A stretch of 14,961 bases of DNA, from NCBI GenBank assembly GCA_964499015.1, contig CAZCJA010000062.1, positions 1 through 14,961 on the forward strand. Reading direction: 5' to 3'. Shown piece after piece: positions 1 through 7,391 of the stretch; the first letter of the stretch is position 1; every line of letters begins with the position of its first letter. Source of the stretch: CAZCJA01 sp964499015 (GTDB lineage: Bacteria; Elusimicrobiota; Elusimicrobia; F11). The notes beneath the pieces are model-generated. The model ran no database searches and had not been told where the DNA came from. It saw only the letters and a list, made by a program, of their open reading frames with translations. The translations under genes and the position numbers were made by a program.

Positions 1-1
1 C

Positions 2-694
2 AACCCCCTCCCGCAAGGGGAGAGGGCCGAATGGCCCGTGGCGCCGGACACCGCCCACGCGACCGGACGCGTCGGCATCGGGTTCGGCTCCAATCGCGAT
101 ACCACCTTTGAAGAATTTTCCATCCGCCCCGCCCTGCACGACATCGAGGAAGACGCCACGGGCTTCGTCAAAGGAAGCGAACTGGAAATGTTTTCGTTTA
201 AAGTGCGGCACGATAACGAGCGCGGCCAAACCTATCTCGAGAACTACACCTTTATCGATATCGTCTCGCTGACGCCCCACGATCCGTGGTCGAAATCGCC
301 GACCTGGCGCGTTCGCGCGGAAATCAAACCGGCCAAAGACCTGGAAGAATCTCCCGAGAACGCGTTGCACGGGAGCTTGAACGGCGGCACCGGCATTACC
401 TTCGGGCCGTTTTCGGCGATGGTGGAGATGGACGGAGCGGTGGGCGGCGTGTTCGACGACGGCTATCGAGCCGGGGCGGGCGTGTCGGGAACCTTATTAT
501 TTCCCTTTAAAAACGGCTGGGTGACGCTCGGCAAGGCGGGCGTGGTGCGTTATGCGATCGGTGAAACCCAAAACGTGGTGCATCTGCGGCTGTCGCAAAC
601 AATTCCTTTAAACAAAAACTGGATGGTGCGCTTCGTTGGCGAGCGCTTCAACCACCACATCGAAGGCCTGGCGTCGATTAACCTTTACTATTAA
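2..694 (+). CDS. C-terminal part of a DUF4105-like, probably outer-membrane protein (5' end outside window)
   Basis: The frame is open to the left edge, so this is a 5'-truncated gene of which about 230 residues are visible; the GTG at 38 is only the first in-frame start-like codon and is probably internal. The stretch GRVGIGFGSN, then F-EFSIRPALHD, a G-E-L-like segment and IDIVSLTP resembles the C-terminal region attached to bacterial DUF4105 proteins, recalled from family knowledge and not searched. The rest alternates Gly/aromatic and charged residues like beta strands and ends in ...SINLYY, a terminal aromatic typical of outer-membrane barrels. The N-terminal DUF4105 region would lie upstream. 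The first visible residues (NPLPQGERAE) are encoded by a GC palindrome, listed separately. The stop at 692-694 lies inside the 3' end of the opposing hydrolase gene. The biochemical function is unknown. Confidence 0.6.
   Translation, partial: NPLPQGERAEWPVAPDTAHATGRVGIGFGSNRDTTFEEFSIRPALHDIEEDATGFVKGSELEMFSFKVRHDNERGQTYLENYTFIDIVSLTPHDPWSKSPTWRVRAEIKPAKDLEESPENALHGSLNGGTGITFGPFSAMVEMDGAVGGVFDDGYRAGAGVSGTLLFPFKNGWVTLGKAGVVRYAIGETQNVVHLRLSQTIPLNKNWMVRFVGERFNHHIEGLASINLYY
4..28. repeat. GC-rich imperfect palindrome inside a reading frame
   Basis: A C-run arm (5-12), GCAA loop (13-16) and G-rich arm (17-26, with G20 and A23 bulged) form an imperfect hairpin. It is translated in frame as PLPQGERA just before the conserved GRVGIGFG region. 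Similar CCCTC...GAGGG hairpins occur as dispersed repeats in many bacterial genomes. Membership of a repeat family here is inferred from appearance, not from copies found in the window. Confidence 0.45.
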
Positions 695-1508
695 GGAAGA
701 AGTTGACGATCTTTTTCTCGTACAACTCTCCCGCCTTCCGCTTACAACCCAAATGATTGGCCCCATCAATCACCCATAATTCTTTCGGATGCATGGCTCT
801 GTCCATAAGGGCTTGCGACATCCGCAGCGGCACAATTTCATCCGCCGATCCATGAATAAACAGCAACGGTCTAGGTGAAATTTTATCGACGTACTTAATG
901 GCGTCGTATTTTGTCCCCACCAGGAACGGGTAGATCGGATAAATAGGCCAGAGGATCCAGGCCTTGCCGATCGCGTGCCGCGCAATGGAACGATAGGACG
1001 AGAACGGGGCCTCGAAAACACCTGCCTGCACGAATGTTTCGGTCGACATCACGACCAGTCCCACCGCGCCGCCGAGCGACTGCCCGAATATGAACACGCC
1101 CCCGTCGGGATTGCGCAGATTTTCACGGGCATAACGCACCACGGCTTGGCCGTCCTCGATGGTGCGTTTGGGGGTCGGCTTTCCGGCCGAACCGCCAAAA
1201 CCCTGATAATCAAAGACAAGCACGTCGAATCCATGCTTCATTAAAAACTGGGATTGGGTGTAATGGTTGGAGACGTTGCCGAAATTGCCGTGAAAATGGA
1301 CCACCGCTCCGTGTGGTTTCCCCTCGGTCTGAAAGAGAATGGCGGAAAGCACGTTGCCGTTAAGGCTCGGAATCTCCAAAAGCTGATAGTCGACCCCGTG
1401 GTTTTTGGGGTCCGCGTATAGCACTCGATTGGGGTAATAAAACATCGCGCTGGGCCGGCAGGCGCTTAAAAACAGGGCCGCGATCGTGACAAAACCGTGA
1501 AATTTCAT
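678..1508 (-). CDS. Alpha/beta hydrolase, predicted lipoprotein
   Basis: The 276-residue protein begins with a short hydrophobic signal ending in a lipobox (LSAC, Cys17), so the mature protein is probably lipid-anchored. The fold is alpha/beta hydrolase: an HFHGN oxyanion-type segment at 71-75, FDYQGFGGS at 99-107, nucleophile elbow GQSLGG with Ser144, acid Asp223 in HGSADEIVP, and His252 in GANHLG. The complete Ser-Asp-His triad implies an active esterase or peptidase-like enzyme; the substrate is unknown. It resembles the ABHD13/BAAT-like serine hydrolases common in bacteria. The ATG at 1508 is chosen because the signal and lipobox follow at the normal distance. No Shine-Dalgarno precedes it, but a TACAAT -10-like hexamer sits 7 nt upstream. 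Its last 17 bases overlap the end of the converging gene on the other strand. Confidence 0.85.
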   Translation of the reverse strand: MKFHGFVTIAALFLSACRPSAMFYYPNRVLYADPKNHGVDYQLLEIPSLNGNVLSAILFQTEGKPHGAVVHFHGNFGNVSNHYTQSQFLMKHGFDVLVFDYQGFGGSAGKPTPKRTIEDGQAVVRYARENLRNPDGGVFIFGQSLGGAVGLVVMSTETFVQAGVFEAPFSSYRSIARHAIGKAWILWPIYPIYPFLVGTKYDAIKYVDKISPRPLLFIHGSADEIVPLRMSQALMDRAMHPKELWVIDGANHLGCKRKAGELYEKKIVNFFLNSKG

Positions 1509-1515
1509 TGGGCTG

Positions 1516-1521
1516 ATTGTA
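1516..1521 (-). promoter_or_regulatory. Candidate -10 element for the lipoprotein hydrolase
   Basis: On the minus strand the hexamer TACAAT (5 of 6 to TATAAT) is separated from the hydrolase ATG by only 7 nt. Transcription would then begin at or within a base or two of the ATG, giving a leaderless message, in keeping with the absence of a Shine-Dalgarno. No convincing -35 element is seen at 16-18 bp. Confidence 0.35.
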
Positions 1522-1580
1522 GCGATTTCCGACCGATAACACGGCGCAAAATTCCTCTGGCAATCGACGGAAAATCCGTT

Positions 1581-1586
1581 TATATT
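1581..1586 (+). promoter_or_regulatory. Candidate -10 element for the beta-lactamase-fold serine hydrolase
   Basis: TATATT (5 of 6 to TATAAT) lies 8 nt before the ATG at 1595 in the 86-bp divergent spacer 1509-1594. A weak -35 candidate, TGGCAA, lies 17 bp upstream (1558-1563). As on the opposite strand, the spacing predicts an almost leaderless message. The remainder of the spacer shows no operator-like repeat. Confidence 0.3.
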
Positions 1587-1594
1587 TGTATGGA

Positions 1595-2515
1595 ATGAAG
1601 AAAAAGGAAGACAGCCAGTCCATTCTGTGGGCGACCATCGTATTTTCGCTCTTCTTCGTTTTCGTCGCGGTCAAGCCCGACAAGAACGCGGCTGAAGACG
1701 CGGCACCCACACAGGTCGCGGAACCGTCGTGGCTGCAAATGGAAGCCGCCATTTCCGACGCGGTGCAAACCTACGATGGCGACGTCGGCGTGTACATCAA
1801 GAATTTGAAAACCGGCTACGTGTTTGAGCGCAATGCCGACCGCCAATTCATCACCGCGAGTCTCATCAAAATCCCCATCATGGCCGCGGCCTTCCAGAGC
1901 ATTAAGGAAGGGAAGCTGTCTTTGGACTCCCAAATTATCCTGCGCAAACGCCACATTCGCTATGGCTCCGGTCGTATGAAATGGTCGCGCGTCGGCCAGC
2001 GCTTCCGCGTGTCCGACATCATGTACCAGATGATCACCCACTCGGACAACACCGCCACCGAGATGCTCATTGACCTTTTTGGTTATGACTATTTGAACAA
2101 GGCGTTTGCCGGGTTTGGCCTGAACGTCACCCAAATCAGCCCGATGGGCATGAGCCTCTCCGACAAGCTTAAATACGAATCCGACAACCACACCACGCCG
2201 CGCGAAATGGGCATGTTGCTCGAGAAAATGTACGACCGAGAATTGGTCAACGACGGGTACAGCGATTTGATGATGGAGATCATGAAGCGGGCGGAAGAAC
2301 CGCACCGCTTGGGAAAATTTTTACCGAAGAACTGGGTGTTGGCCCGCAAAACGGGACTGCTCAGAAAGAACTGCCATGACTGCGGAATTGTGTTCACGCC
2401 GAAGGGCGACTACATCATCTGCGTTATGACGGGCAACAACCTCAATTACCGAAAAGCCAAAGGGTTCATCGCCAACGTCGGCCAAACGGCGTACGAATAC
2501 ATCGGCCGCTCGTAA
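1595..2515 (+). CDS. Serine hydrolase of the class A beta-lactamase/PBP fold
   Basis: From the ATG at 1595 the protein has 306 residues; an in-frame TTG at 1586 is a weaker start choice. One N-terminal hydrophobic segment (about residues 10-26, SILWATIVFSLFFVFVAV) anchors or exports it. The active-site motifs of the class A beta-lactamase/penicillin-recognising fold are all present: S89-L-I-K92, S150-D-N152 and K252-T-G254. Between SDN and the TTPREM segment (about 200-205) the spacing is close to class A enzymes, but the position matching the general base Glu166 appears to be Gly/Met, so efficient deacylation of beta-lactams is doubtful. A role in peptidoglycan processing or slow beta-lactam binding is possible. 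It is divergent from the hydrolase and convergent with the M23 peptidase gene; both stops lie in a palindrome at 2511-2532. Family call firm, substrate unknown. Confidence 0.82.
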   Translation: MKKKEDSQSILWATIVFSLFFVFVAVKPDKNAAEDAAPTQVAEPSWLQMEAAISDAVQTYDGDVGVYIKNLKTGYVFERNADRQFITASLIKIPIMAAAFQSIKEGKLSLDSQIILRKRHIRYGSGRMKWSRVGQRFRVSDIMYQMITHSDNTATEMLIDLFGYDYLNKAFAGFGLNVTQISPMGMSLSDKLKYESDNHTTPREMGMLLEKMYDRELVNDGYSDLMMEIMKRAEEPHRLGKFLPKNWVLARKTGLLRKNCHDCGIVFTPKGDYIICVMTGNNLNYRKAKGFIANVGQTAYEYIGRS

Positions 2516-2532
2516 GCGCCGCGGCGCTTACG
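2511..2532. terminator. Perfect 22-bp palindrome holding both stop codons, possible bidirectional terminator
   Basis: The sequence from 2511 to 2532 is identical to its own reverse complement (arm CGTAAGCGCCG). The + gene stop TAA is 2513-2515 and the minus-strand M23 stop is 2530-2528, so each gene ends inside one arm. As RNA it folds into a GC-rich hairpin of about 9 bp with a small loop. On the plus strand it is followed by a T-rich stretch (TCTTCTTCGTTTCC), weakly terminator-like; on the minus strand there is no T-run. Confidence 0.5.
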
Positions 2533-3817
2533 TCTTCTTCGTTTCCTGAACCGCCTTCTGATTGGCCCGCAACTTATCCAACAACGCGTCGCGCGTCCGT
2601 TTAAAATCGCTCATGTTCTTGGAGTCCACCGACGTCGCCGACGGAAAATCCATCGCCAAGAAGTTTACCTGGCTGCCGTTAACCAGCATTTCGAAATGCA
2701 GATGCGGGCCCGTGGAAAGCCCGGTCGACCCAACCCGGCCCACCTGTGTGCCTTGACTAATTGATTGTCCGACATTGACCAAAATTTTCGAAAGATGCCC
2801 GTATCGTGAGACATGTTTGGAATCGTGCCGGACTTCCACCGTGTTGCCGAAACCCGATTTCCAGCCCGCGTAAATAACTTTCCCGTTGCCGATGGAGGCC
2901 GCCGGCGTTCCATGCGCGGCTGCGTAGTCGATGCCGTGGTGCGGGCGGTACGTGCGCAAAATCGGATGAAAACGTTTGCGCGAGAAACGCGACGATAGCC
3001 GGAACGCCTTGTGCGTGAACGGCGCGCGAAGGAACGCTTTGCGCAGGGCCCCGCCGTCTTCATCATAGTAATCGGCTTTTTTTGCGTCGGGGGCCTGATA
3101 ACGGTAGGCGTAGTTTTCTTTTTTCCGTGTGGCCTTGCCAAGATAGATCGCCGCCAGCACGCGCGTGTTGTTGATCGGAACTTGCTTGTCGCCATCCACG
3201 ATATATTCCTGTTCGTACACCACTTCCAGCCGGTCGCCCGGGCGCTGCTCGGTGAAAAAGTCGATTTTCCACGCGAAGATATTATCGGCGATGCCTTCGT
3301 TTAAGAGACTGCTGACAAAACCGTCCGTATAGCCGGCCTTAAGCAGGTCGCGATATAAATTTTCCGTTATATCCACGGAAATCCATTTCTCCACCCATAA
3401 CGTCGGTTTTACGATCTGCTGATAGGAATAGACGTTCTGCGTGCTCAGCGTGACCACGTGCGAAACGATGCGGCTCGGCGAATAGACCAATTTTTTGAAA
3501 ACGCCGTCGGTTGAGGTGACGACTTCGAAATGGTCTTTATCGCGCAGCGCGCGTTCTTTAAAAACGGGAGTGAGCGTTTTTTCGATGCCGACGATGTACG
3601 GCATGGCCAGCCGGGCGTCCCGTTTGAGAATAAGCGCGAGGTTGTCGTTGGGCTTGGCGGCCATGGTCGAAATGATGACAGGCGGTGGTTCATCCTTAAA
3701 CGATAAGAACGAACTTTTTTTCAATGCAAAAATGAGCAGGATGAGCGCGGCGGCGGCGCCGACCGCGACGAAAACAGCGGGGCCGCGAAATTTATTTGGT
3801 TCCATTTCGGCGCTCAT
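2528..3817 (-). CDS. MepM-like M23 (LytM) peptidoglycan DD-endopeptidase
   Basis: 429 residues. An N-terminal membrane anchor (about 13-31) is followed by a periplasmic part and a C-terminal M23 zinc metallopeptidase domain. The active-site set is complete: H293-H-G-I-D297, catalytic H341 in RYGHLSK, and H372-L-H374-F-E. The lead-in, with the pattern YYDEDGGALRKAFLRAPF followed by FRLSSRFS..R.HPI, matches E. coli MepM (YebA), which cuts D-Ala-mDAP cross-links to let peptidoglycan grow. A C-terminal charged helix (about 400-429) extends past the domain. The start ATG overlaps the stop of the upstream SpoIID-type gene by ATGA (3814-3817), so translation is probably coupled. Together the two could cut peptide bridges and glycan strands in the same zone. 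The fold call is firm; the exact bond cleaved is inferred. Confidence 0.88.
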   Translation of the reverse strand: MSAEMEPNKFRGPAVFVAVGAAAALILLIFALKKSSFLSFKDEPPPVIISTMAAKPNDNLALILKRDARLAMPYIVGIEKTLTPVFKERALRDKDHFEVVTSTDGVFKKLVYSPSRIVSHVVTLSTQNVYSYQQIVKPTLWVEKWISVDITENLYRDLLKAGYTDGFVSSLLNEGIADNIFAWKIDFFTEQRPGDRLEVVYEQEYIVDGDKQVPINNTRVLAAIYLGKATRKKENYAYRYQAPDAKKADYYDEDGGALRKAFLRAPFTHKAFRLSSRFSRKRFHPILRTYRPHHGIDYAAAHGTPAASIGNGKVIYAGWKSGFGNTVEVRHDSKHVSRYGHLSKILVNVGQSISQGTQVGRVGSTGLSTGPHLHFEMLVNGSQVNFLAMDFPSATSVDSKNMSDFKRTRDALLDKLRANQKAVQETKKT

Positions 3818-5844
3818 TGTACTTCTTTGACCATTGTCCCCGGAAAATAATGCCCGAGGATTTCCCTAAATTTCTGGCCCTTGTCCGCGCGGCCGGCCGC
3901 GCCGGATTGGCAAAATCCCACCGCATGCCCCCAGCCGCCGCCCGCGATCACAAACGCCTTGGTTTTTTCATGTTCAACGAGCCGGTGTATCGTAAACAGG
4001 TCACTGCGCAGCAGGCCCAGTCCCAAGTACCGGCGGATTTCGTGTTCTTTGGTCAACGTAAGAGAATTTTTCGTGCCGACAAATTGGACTTTCCGCACGC
4101 GTCCCGCCGCGTTGCGTTTGAGAATCCGGATCTGCCGCAAACGGCCGATGTTGCGTTTGCGCGCCACGCGCCGCGCGATCACGTCCGCCGGCACGACGCG
4201 CCACCAGCGGTATTCCGGCATCCACACATAGGACGATGTCTGGCAAAAAACGTCCGGATATTTTTTAAGCCACTCGCTTAAACCCCAGGGCGTCGACGGC
4301 AGCGCTTCGCTGGCATCGCTCACGGATTTCCAATACGCGACGTCGCCCCACCCCGCCTGGCCGCCCGACTGCGTCCGCCCCCCGCAATTAGACGAAAACA
4401 CACCGTGGATCGGATTTCCCTGATAGGTGACAATAATGCCGCGTGTTTCATCGACGGCGGTGCGAACTTTGTCGCTTTCCACACCCACACCGGTGTACAC
4501 CTGGCAATGTTGTTCGTCGCACACGTCATAGCCGTACTTACGATGGAGCCGGAAATTTCTTTTCCGGTACAAACCCAGCGTGCGCACAATAACGGCCTGC
4601 GACTTGAGCGCTTCCATCGGCCAGTGCACGGGCATCTCCGCCGCGAGAACGCCATAGCAGTATTCCTCAATGTTCACGTGATTAACGATCACGAGGCGCT
4701 TGTTTTTCCGGTCAAAAATGAATTCGATGTCGCCGCGCAGTTCCTTATCGGCCATGCCGCCCCAGGTCATGCCGGGCGCGTATGTGAGCGCGTTTAAGAT
4801 CGTGCTGGATTGCGGTTCGATTTGCCGAAGCAGGACCGTCATCGTGCTGCGCGCGATTTCTTTTCCGTCCGGCGCGAGCACAAGCAAATGCTTGTTGTTG
4901 GTGGCGATGCGCACGTCGTAGGTTTCAACCGGGCGGCCCTGCGCGAGCATCAGCGTTCCGGTCGCGTTTAAGATCATGAACGGGCTCGAGGTGCGGAAAC
5001 GAACGGATTTTTTTGTCGTGGGTTTGCCCGCGGACGAGGTTCCGATGCCGACCCGAAGTTTCGGCAAATCGGAAGCGCCGCGGATCAGCGTGATCGGCCG
5101 GTGTTTTTCGATCACTTTGGGCGGCACGATCTCGTCCGGTTTTTTGGTGATCTTCGATACCAAGCGCGCCATGCCCACAAGCGCCTGGATATTCCCCGGG
5201 TCGGCGTAGGTAATTTTCACGTGCTGGCGCCAGGCGTCGTCCATCATGTTCCGCTTCTCAAACATCGCGGCGAGCCGCGGCCGCACTTCAACGAAGTGAG
5301 AATCTTCCTTCAGCGCCCGCTCGTAATAATTGGCCGCCGCTTCATAGGCCTGCTTCCGCTCCTGCGTATCGCCCAGGAAAAAGTATCCCATGGATAATCG
5401 CGGCCAGCGATCCACCATCTTTTGAAAATAGCCCGACGCGGCGTCGGGGCGCTTCATTTCGGTCTCGAAAACGCCGCGCGCGAGCAAAGACACCACGTCC
5501 TCCGTTCCCGCGATCATTTCAAAAAGCGGCGCGGCCTTAAGCGGCTTCTCTTCCCCCAGCAACAACCACGCGAGGTCGCGCTGAAGGAAATACGAATCCG
5601 GGTTTTTCTTCAGCGCGCGCGTGAGAATGCCGATCGCTTCGTCGTGCCTGCCAAGTTCGGCGGCGATGGTCGCGGCGCTGAGCGAGGCTTCCTCCGACGG
5701 CATAAGCCCAAGGATCTGCTCGTAAAGAGCGAGCGCTTTTTCCGATTCGCCTTGGAAATAAAGGCGATGCGCATCCTGGAGGGTGGCCGCGCGGACGGAG
5801 CCCGAGAGCGCGATGAAAGCAACGGCGAGAAGAGCGCGTCTCAT
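3814..5844 (-). CDS. TPR-SpoIID/LytB-domain protein, putative glycan-strand-cleaving enzyme
   Basis: I place the start at the ATG 5844-5842 (676 residues), because it begins a clear signal peptide (MRRALLAVAFIALSGSVRA, cleavage after Ala19) and overlaps the preceding stop as ATGA. The longer frame to 6015 is only the reverse reading of the permease end. Residues about 20-223 are tetratricopeptide-like helices (for example FQGESEKALALYEQIL and YEAAANYYERAL). From about 262 (KLRVGI) begins the SpoIID/LytB domain, with IEEYCYGVLAAEMP holding Glu403, equivalent to the catalytic Glu of SpoIID lytic transglycosylases, a SSNCGGRT segment, and GWGHAVGFCQSGA near the C terminus. SpoIID of spore formers degrades peptide-stripped glycan during engulfment; the domain also occurs in non-sporulating bacteria, and nothing here indicates sporulation. 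The TPR part probably docks partners in the periplasm. Neighbours on both sides overlap by 4 bp. Confidence 0.85.
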   Translation of the reverse strand: MRRALLAVAFIALSGSVRAATLQDAHRLYFQGESEKALALYEQILGLMPSEEASLSAATIAAELGRHDEAIGILTRALKKNPDSYFLQRDLAWLLLGEEKPLKAAPLFEMIAGTEDVVSLLARGVFETEMKRPDAASGYFQKMVDRWPRLSMGYFFLGDTQERKQAYEAAANYYERALKEDSHFVEVRPRLAAMFEKRNMMDDAWRQHVKITYADPGNIQALVGMARLVSKITKKPDEIVPPKVIEKHRPITLIRGASDLPKLRVGIGTSSAGKPTTKKSVRFRTSSPFMILNATGTLMLAQGRPVETYDVRIATNNKHLLVLAPDGKEIARSTMTVLLRQIEPQSSTILNALTYAPGMTWGGMADKELRGDIEFIFDRKNKRLVIVNHVNIEEYCYGVLAAEMPVHWPMEALKSQAVIVRTLGLYRKRNFRLHRKYGYDVCDEQHCQVYTGVGVESDKVRTAVDETRGIIVTYQGNPIHGVFSSNCGGRTQSGGQAGWGDVAYWKSVSDASEALPSTPWGLSEWLKKYPDVFCQTSSYVWMPEYRWWRVVPADVIARRVARKRNIGRLRQIRILKRNAAGRVRKVQFVGTKNSLTLTKEHEIRRYLGLGLLRSDLFTIHRLVEHEKTKAFVIAGGGWGHAVGFCQSGAAGRADKGQKFREILGHYFPGTMVKEVQ

Positions 5845-7385
5845 GCGCGCGGTTTTCTCAAATGGAAAATAAAAAGAAGGGCCGCGCTCGCGGCATAGGC
5901 GAGCCCGAACGCAGGAGCGGCCCACCAGCCAAATTTGTTTTGGATGCCGAAGGGCGTGAGTTGGTAAGCGTGAATAACGCCGGTAAAAGATAAAACCGCG
6001 GCGACAAGCAGCCACGCGGCGGCGCGCTTAAACTCCCGCTCCACAATAAACACGAGAACCGCGGCGAAAAGCATGGAGCTCAATAAAAATCCCTGGTTCA
6101 ACGCAATTATTCCGTGGATGTATAAATCGGTGCCGAATTTCGAGCTCAGTTCGAAAAGCGAACTGCCGGCAACGCGCGCGGTGGTCTCGATCAAATAGAG
6201 CCCCCACGCGGCTAGACAGGGAATAAACCCCATCGCCACCGCGATCGCGTGGGATTTGGGCACTTCCTGGAACGCCTGCGCGGTGATGACGATGCCGATC
6301 CACAGCAAAATGCCGAGCGTGGCCTCCAGCGGAATGACTTTCAGCGCCAGCGTGATCCCGCCGATCAAACACAACAGCGTAATAACCGCGCCGTTCAAAA
6401 CCGAGTAACCGTAGCGCGCGCCCATCGATTTCCACGCGGGATGACCGATATAAATCGTCGTTGGAAAAGGACTGCCGAATACCGCCGCCGTTAGCGAGCC
6501 GATGCCGTTGGCCAGGAGCGACGGCTTCGTTTTGTAGGAGTCCCCTGCGGCTTCCGCGCTCTCCAAGTTCTGAAGAGAACCGATAATATTAAAAAGTCCC
6601 ATTGGAAAAATAACTGCCATGTACGACCAGCCGCGCGGGCTGTTCAAGAGCGCGAAAAGATCGCTGAAATAAGGTTTGGGCGTGTGTACCGCAAACGTGT
6701 AAGCATCCTGGACCGGTTCGAATGAGGGAAAGCCGATACCGCGCAAAAACCAGGCAAGTGCCGTACCGATCACCACCGCCAAAAAACCGCCCGGGAGCCC
6801 GAGCGGCAGCTTCACGCGGGCCGCGTACGTGCCCAAAATCAAAATCAACGGCACAATGGCTATGAGCGGGCTGGCGAACATTTGAAATATAAATCCCATC
6901 GCGATGAACGTGATGGCGACGCCGGCCAATGCGCACAACAGAGCCGCGCGCGGCGTGTTGCGGCGCAGCCAATCGCCGACATAAGCGCCGGCGACTTCCA
7001 TCACGCCGCTTAGAAAACACGCGAACAACCCCGCCTGCCAAGCGAGCATCGGGTCTTTGGTTTCGTGATAGATCGGCGCCATAATGAAGAACACGTAGGC
7101 GAGAAGGCTCGGTGTGTTGATGCCGTAGGGAAGAGCGGTGACGTCGGAGCGACCGGTTTGTAGAGCGAGCTGGCGCGCCTGCCAGGCGTAAAACAGATTA
7201 CCCAGAAGGATTGAGATGGCGGCGCCGGGCAAAATGCGCCCGGTCACCAGTTCAGGCGGAAGGCCGCAGACGTGCTGGCAAAGAATGGCGATCAACATCA
7301 ACTGCAGGACGTTGTCGACAAACAAGCCAAAAAAACCGTCTAGATCCCCCCGGACGAACCAAGATGACCGGACGCCTTGCTGCAT
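5841..7385 (-). CDS. NCS2-type (xanthine/uracil/AzgA-like) permease
   Basis: 514 residues with about a dozen hydrophobic segments across nearly the whole length. The N-terminal FFGLFVDNVLQLMLIAIL segment, TALPYGINTPS (a signature seen near substrate-site helices of AzgA/NCS2 carriers), and GLFNIIGSLQNLESAEAAGD mark it as an inner-membrane nucleobase or related-solute cation symporter. This subgroup is often annotated xanthine/uracil permease, but the real substrate is untested. The ATG at 7385 follows the DUF481 stop by only 6 bp (TTAAGA, no good Shine-Dalgarno), so it probably depends on readthrough translation of the upstream gene. Its stop overlaps the SpoIID start by ATGA. Why a nucleobase-type carrier sits between envelope genes is not evident; uptake of wall- or nucleotide-derived compounds is only a guess. 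Confidence 0.8.
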   Translation of the reverse strand: MQQGVRSSWFVRGDLDGFFGLFVDNVLQLMLIAILCQHVCGLPPELVTGRILPGAAISILLGNLFYAWQARQLALQTGRSDVTALPYGINTPSLLAYVFFIMAPIYHETKDPMLAWQAGLFACFLSGVMEVAGAYVGDWLRRNTPRAALLCALAGVAITFIAMGFIFQMFASPLIAIVPLILILGTYAARVKLPLGLPGGFLAVVIGTALAWFLRGIGFPSFEPVQDAYTFAVHTPKPYFSDLFALLNSPRGWSYMAVIFPMGLFNIIGSLQNLESAEAAGDSYKTKPSLLANGIGSLTAAVFGSPFPTTIYIGHPAWKSMGARYGYSVLNGAVITLLCLIGGITLALKVIPLEATLGILLWIGIVITAQAFQEVPKSHAIAVAMGFIPCLAAWGLYLIETTARVAGSSLFELSSKFGTDLYIHGIIALNQGFLLSSMLFAAVLVFIVEREFKRAAAWLLVAAVLSFTGVIHAYQLTPFGIQNKFGWWAAPAFGLAYAASAALLFIFHLRKPRA

Positions 7386-7391
7386 TCTTAA

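Noticed and set aside
1580..2305. Long minus-strand frame of 241 codons
   Set aside because: It is rich in His, Val and Asp, the mark of an antisense reading, and lies wholly opposite the serine hydrolase with complete catalytic motifs.
1595..2515. Antibiotic resistance beta-lactamase gene
   Set aside because: The fold motifs fit, but the omega-loop Glu166 is not found by counting, so resistance cannot be claimed from sequence.
3814..5844. Sign of a spore-forming organism
   Set aside because: The SpoIID/LytB domain is common in non-sporulating bacteria; no other sporulation gene is present and the envelope genes are of diderm type.
5845..6015. N-terminal extension of the SpoIID-type frame to 6015
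   Set aside because: It lies entirely within the end of the permease gene, is Arg-rich and unlike any domain, while the ATG at 5844 starts a clean signal peptide with an ATGA overlap.
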